DNA from: Wolbachia endosymbiont of Ctenocephalides felis wCfeF
GTDB lineage: Bacteria; Pseudomonadota; Alphaproteobacteria; Rickettsiales; Anaplasmataceae
NCBI GenBank assembly: GCA_028571325.1
Contig: CP116767.1
Coordinates: 1,207,150-1,271,149 of the forward strand
Reading direction: 5' to 3'
DNA: 64,000 bases
Made by a program: the position numbers and the translations under genes. Positions 60,977 to 64,000 of the stretch are shown piece by piece. The notes under the pieces were generated by a model. That model worked only from the letters and a program-made list of their open reading frames with translations, ran no database searches and had not been told where the DNA came from. How positions within the stretch are numbered: position 1 is the first letter of the stretch; the number at the start of each line of letters is the position of its first letter.

Positions 60977-62323
60977 CTAACAAACTCCCTCTATTAGTTC
61001 CTGTTTTTTTATTAAAGTATAACCAAGTTCACTGGCCTTTTTGCTTAAATTCTTCAATACTCTCTCCTTATACAGTTTCTCATAGTAGTCAATCCCTCTC
61101 TCAACATACTCTTGTCCATACTTTAACATACTGTAGAAGATACATGCCAATTTCCTTGCCGTAGCAGTAATCGCTTTTGGTGCCCCTAGCCGTTTCTTTA
61201 ATCTTCTACAATATGCACCTATTCCACTGTTGCTTCTTGACACACAGTGAGCAGCCATTCGAAACGCATTCGCAGCACGATTAATGACTTTACGCGTTCT
61301 TGTACTAAACACTTTTTCCCCTGTGATTTTATTAGCAGGGCTGAGTCCTAACCACGATGAAAAGTGTTTTTCTGTCCGCCATCTATTTGGGTTTATACCT
61401 GTTTCTGAAATTATTGTTTGTATGGTTACTACATCAAGTCCTGGAACTTTAGTGAAATCCATACCAGTTATTCGGTGCAGTTCCTCATGCAAAGCAAAGT
61501 TTGGCTTACTTTTGCTATTCTTATTCTTTTCCTTACTCGGCTGTTTACTTTCGCCAGATTTTGTTTCAAACGTTTTGTAATAGGCCTCAATATTTCTATC
61601 ACATTCTGCTATTTTTTCTTGATAAATATTATATAGTTCAAATTCTTGCTTTAGCGTGAATAAGTGTTCCTCTCTGTAGTCACCAGCTAACGCTTTTGCT
61701 ATAGTAGACTGATCATTTTTTATTCGCGCATCCCTGAATTCGGCCAATTTTTCAGGATCTCTTTCGCCTTCAATTATAGCCTTGATAATTTTCATACCAG
61801 TTACCCCAGTAATATCTCTTATGACTTTATGCAGCTGAACATTCATTTGAATTAACGCCTTTTGCATACGCAGAACATGTGTAGATGCACTTTCAGTAAG
61901 ATTTTTACGTTGCCGCACGTAACTACGCAATACACACATCTGATTATCCGGCCTAAATGATCCATGAAGCAATCCATAGCTGTGCAACTGTTGGAGCCAT
62001 TGACAATCTTGAACGTCAGACTTCCTACCGGGTACATTCTTTACATGCCTTGCATTTACCAACTTTACCTCAAGTTCATATGACTCAAGTATTTGAAATA
62101 ATGCTATCCAATACACTCCTGTTGATTCCATAGCTACAGTTGTAACTTTACACTTTTTCAACCATCGTGCTAAATTATGAAGGTCTTTAGTGAAGCAGCC
62201 AAATTTCTGAATGCGTTGTTCATCTCTTCCTTCTGGTACACATACATAATGTACAGATGAACCGACATCTATTCCCGCTGCATCAGGATTCATTACTTCT
62301 AATTTACTTTTTATTTTTGCCAT
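60977..62323 (-). CDS. IS110 transposase (DEDD RuvC-like recombinase)
   Basis: 448 residues, intact. The N-terminal DEDD domain shows AAGIDVGSSVHYVCVPEG (first Asp), TTVAMESTGVYWIAL (Glu), VNARHVKNVPGRKSDVQDCQ (Asp pair). A coiled linker precedes the IS116/IS110/IS902 domain (ITGMDFTKVPGLDVVTIQTI, WLGLSPANKITGEKVFSTRT). The conserved Ser is presumably in the RSNSGIGAYCRRLKKR region. It acts with a bridge RNA. It is preceded by GGGGGAAC. Confidence 0.95.
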   Translation of the reverse strand: MAKIKSKLEVMNPDAAGIDVGSSVHYVCVPEGRDEQRIQKFGCFTKDLHNLARWLKKCKVTTVAMESTGVYWIALFQILESYELEVKLVNARHVKNVPGRKSDVQDCQWLQQLHSYGLLHGSFRPDNQMCVLRSYVRQRKNLTESASTHVLRMQKALIQMNVQLHKVIRDITGVTGMKIIKAIIEGERDPEKLAEFRDARIKNDQSTIAKALAGDYREEHLFTLKQEFELYNIYQEKIAECDRNIEAYYKTFETKSGESKQPSKEKNKNSKSKPNFALHEELHRITGMDFTKVPGLDVVTIQTIISETGINPNRWRTEKHFSSWLGLSPANKITGEKVFSTRTRKVINRAANAFRMAAHCVSRSNSGIGAYCRRLKKRLGAPKAITATARKLACIFYSMLKYGQEYVERGIDYYEKLYKERVLKNLSKKASELGYTLIKKQELIEGVC

Positions 62324-62594
62324 ATCAAGTTCCCCCTATATAATTTATAATGTAGAAGCACTTTAGCTTGGAGCGGTTAGATTATACAATCTTCTAAACG
62401 AGGTAGTCTACAAGGACTCCATCAATGGTTTAACCGTTCCTTCCAAAACCATGCTTGTATACGGGCACTTAAGGCACCATTGTGCTGGTCGGTTATAACT
62501 GCAAAAGCGCTTCCACAAAATTATACTTCAAGACTGCTAAAAACAGAAGTAGTGGAGTTTCTTTCAGGGTTTAACAGACTTTGTCTGTTCGTTG
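62324..62594 (-). ncRNA. Candidate IS110 bridge RNA region
   Basis: 271 non-coding bases between the left end of the IS110 element and its transposase. IS110 elements encode a structured bridge RNA of about 170 to 180 nt here, with loops pairing to target and donor DNA. Hairpin-forming segments are visible, e.g. AACAGAC-TTT-GTCTGTT at 62573-62589 and pairings around 62380-62420. I could not identify the guide loops by eye. Confidence 0.5.
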
Positions 62595-63031
62595 CTAGTA
62601 TCTTTATCGAGTCTATGAACAATTCCTGGTCTTACGTGGGTATATGGAATTTTGCCAAGGTGAGCAATAACTGCGTTCAAGAGCGTATCATTGCTTGTCC
62701 CAGCACCTGGATGCACTGTTAATCCACTTTGTTTATTGAGAACTATAATGTCCTCATCTTCGTAGATAATATCAAGTTTTATGTCGTGATTAGGCTCGAT
62801 TGAGGTAGATGTATCAGGTTGTATGAAGTGCACCACATACTCCTCACCTGGTTTTACCATGTGATCGTTATTAATTATAGGCACGCCGAGTAATTCCACT
62901 TGCTCATCTTGTATCAATCTCTGGGCTTTACTGCGTGATATGTTGCACTTTTCAGCGATATAGGCATCCAACCTTAATTTTTCCCCATTACTGTTGATAT
63001 TTAAGGTTACTGTTGAATGATCTATAGTGGC

Positions 63032-64000
63032 TTACCCCCGCACCATTTCCCATGCTGCTTGAACACTTGGGTCTTTAAACATTGCTGCACTAGGCTCAAT
63101 TTGGAGATTACCTTGTTTTTTAATATGGCAAATTGTCTGGGAACCTTCTTTCCAGTGGATTATTATCTTGTTGTGAAGATTCCGCAACGTTGCCTTTTCT
63201 CCCAGCTTAATGGATTCTAATACATAATACAAAAATTCACTTGGTTTGCCGTTGATTTCTTTTTTCCACTCCTTTATTTCTTTTTGTTTAGGGCGCGCTT
63301 CCTTAAGGTTTTTTATTTTTTCTCGCTTCTCTTCCATCCTTTCTTCTTTTTCTAGCCGTGCTAATTCTTCATCCAATATTTCTTCTTCATCTCGTTGTGG
63401 GTCATTAGAGGTGGTGCTGCTAGTTTCAGAATTTACGCCACTATCAGCTTGGGTTTGATTACTTTCCTTTTCTTCTAATGCCCTCTTCAATGCTTCTATT
63501 TTCTTTTTTAGCTGCCCTATTTCTTTTACTCCTTCTGCCCAATCCACTCGTTGTACATCAGGTTTTTCACTGTTGTTTGTTTGAATACCTTGATCTTGTT
63601 GAGATAACTGGTCATCTCTGCTTTCTCTAGGTGCGTTAGGTAATCTTTCCTCTGCAAAAGTCGCTCCAGCCAACCCCGTACACCTTCCAGGTTTAGTTCT
63701 AGCTACTCTATCTTCTAAAGTCTCTGCCAGCCTACTTATATTGTCTACTAAATCTTTTATACTGATCTTATCCAGTTCATTTTGTACCTTCTCGCCAACC
63801 CCCTTACATAATTCATCAACACTTTTGTCAATATTGACCAGACATTGAATTATTGCTTCATTTGCAGTTGCTTCTACTCCGTCTAAATTTTGTTTTATGA
63901 TTTCCTTCAATTTATCCAATAAAGTTGCAACGTCCTTTTTCATGCCATCAAGTGTTCCCTTAATGTTGACATTTGAAGGCTTTAAAAGGCTGTTGTCAAA
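63032..64000 (-). CDS. Coiled-coil protein, N-terminus outside window
   Basis: At least 303 residues from the first ATG at 63943, but the frame is open without a stop to the window edge (LLKPSNVNIKGTLDG before that ATG), so the gene probably starts beyond 64000. The visible part has helices with KEIIKQNLDGVEATANEAII, a polar Gln/Asn/Ser linker, a strongly charged coiled coil (about 180-240: LARLEKEERMEEKREKIKNL) and a compact C-terminal domain (ATLRNLHNKIIIHWKEGSQT). No membrane segment or catalytic motif is seen. I do not recognise the family. It lies just upstream of rluD. Confidence 0.8.
   Translation of the reverse strand, partial: FDNSLLKPSNVNIKGTLDGMKKDVATLLDKLKEIIKQNLDGVEATANEAIIQCLVNIDKSVDELCKGVGEKVQNELDKISIKDLVDNISRLAETLEDRVARTKPGRCTGLAGATFAEERLPNAPRESRDDQLSQQDQGIQTNNSEKPDVQRVDWAEGVKEIGQLKKKIEALKRALEEKESNQTQADSGVNSETSSTTSNDPQRDEEEILDEELARLEKEERMEEKREKIKNLKEARPKQKEIKEWKKEINGKPSEFLYYVLESIKLGEKATLRNLHNKIIIHWKEGSQTICHIKKQGNLQIEPSAAMFKDPSVQAAWEMVRG

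Larger units (their letters stand above)
60974..62594 (-). mobile_element. IS110-family element inserted in rluD
   Basis: About 1.62 kb with no terminal inverted repeats. A CT dinucleotide on the plus strand occurs at both junctions (60974-60975 and 62595-62596), matching the CT core that IS110 elements such as IS621 use. The transposase stop codon lies at the right edge, while 271 non-coding bases precede the gene. That layout is typical of the IS110 subgroup. Confidence 0.88.
60424..62971 (-). pseudogene. rluD: RluC/RluD-type 23S rRNA pseudouridine synthase, split by IS110
   Basis: The 5' part (62971 to 62595, TTG start at 62971 or a little upstream) encodes an S4 RNA-binding domain (LDAYIAEKCNISRSKAQRLI) and catalytic motif RPGIVHRLDKDTS. 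The 3' part (60973 to 60424) continues GLMVIAKNEEAHSFLSELLS, IKREYLAVVWG, LVKCVLETGRTHQIRVHMSH and GDQVYG. Precise removal of the insertion restores the family sequence DTS-GLMV, so the gene was whole before. The enzyme modifies uridines of the large rRNA. Its loss would leave those sites unmodified unless a paralogue acts. It follows the upstream partial gene by about 60 bases. Confidence 0.92.

Overview
This window is from a Wolbachia genome (Rickettsiales, Alphaproteobacteria; AT-rich endosymbiont). The assignment rests on three things: the conserved block ribA-virB8-virB9-virB10-virB11-virD4-wspB (51619-59850), a typical prophage WO with P2-like tail genes (5254-17280), and a eukaryotic association module rich in ankyrin repeats, tandem-HTH regulators, RadC and an Rpn-type nuclease (17293-48067).

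Layout. 1-3329 is the phage WO replication and regulation module on the minus strand: two paralogous RepA-like ATPases, an SSB-like protein, a Sak4-like ATPase and a small sigma factor. A decayed IS66 copy (3667-5143) separates it from the plus-strand tail module. The tail module runs through three baseplate or tail proteins, fibre, fibre chaperone, then FI, FII, E/E' (candidate -1 frameshift), tape measure, U, X and D, and ends with an ankyrin protein, a small membrane protein and a patatin phospholipase. No head genes are present. 19286-28476 holds tandem-HTH regulators, RadC and an Rpn protein, interrupted by a nested set of elements: a serine-recombinase element sits inside the reverse transcriptase of a group II intron, which itself splits a small reading frame.

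The most notable locus is a two-gene operon on the minus strand, 39248 to 28831. The first product (418 aa) shows the CifA conserved pattern. The second (about 2984 aa) combines an OTU-type cysteine protease, two PD-(D/E)XK nuclease domains with complete D...ExK signatures, a nuclear-localisation-like basic stretch, a TcdA/TcdB-type pore-forming segment, a long ankyrin array, a polybasic RRRR site and a latrotoxin-like C-terminus. This is the architecture of a type V cytoplasmic incompatibility (cif) operon. The preceding order HTH-HTH-RadC-HTH-Rpn is the one known around other cif loci in WO.

39255-49957 is a degraded accessory region with three ankyrin genes, fragments of IS200, IS5 and IS630, dispersed repeats and a truncated helicase with a RelE-like N-terminus. 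From 49958 on the content is chromosomal core: metallophosphoesterase, tRNA-Leu, ribA, the type IV secretion operon and wspB, then an rluD-type pseudouridine synthase gene split by an IS110 element exactly after its catalytic motif, and a partial coiled-coil protein open at the window edge.
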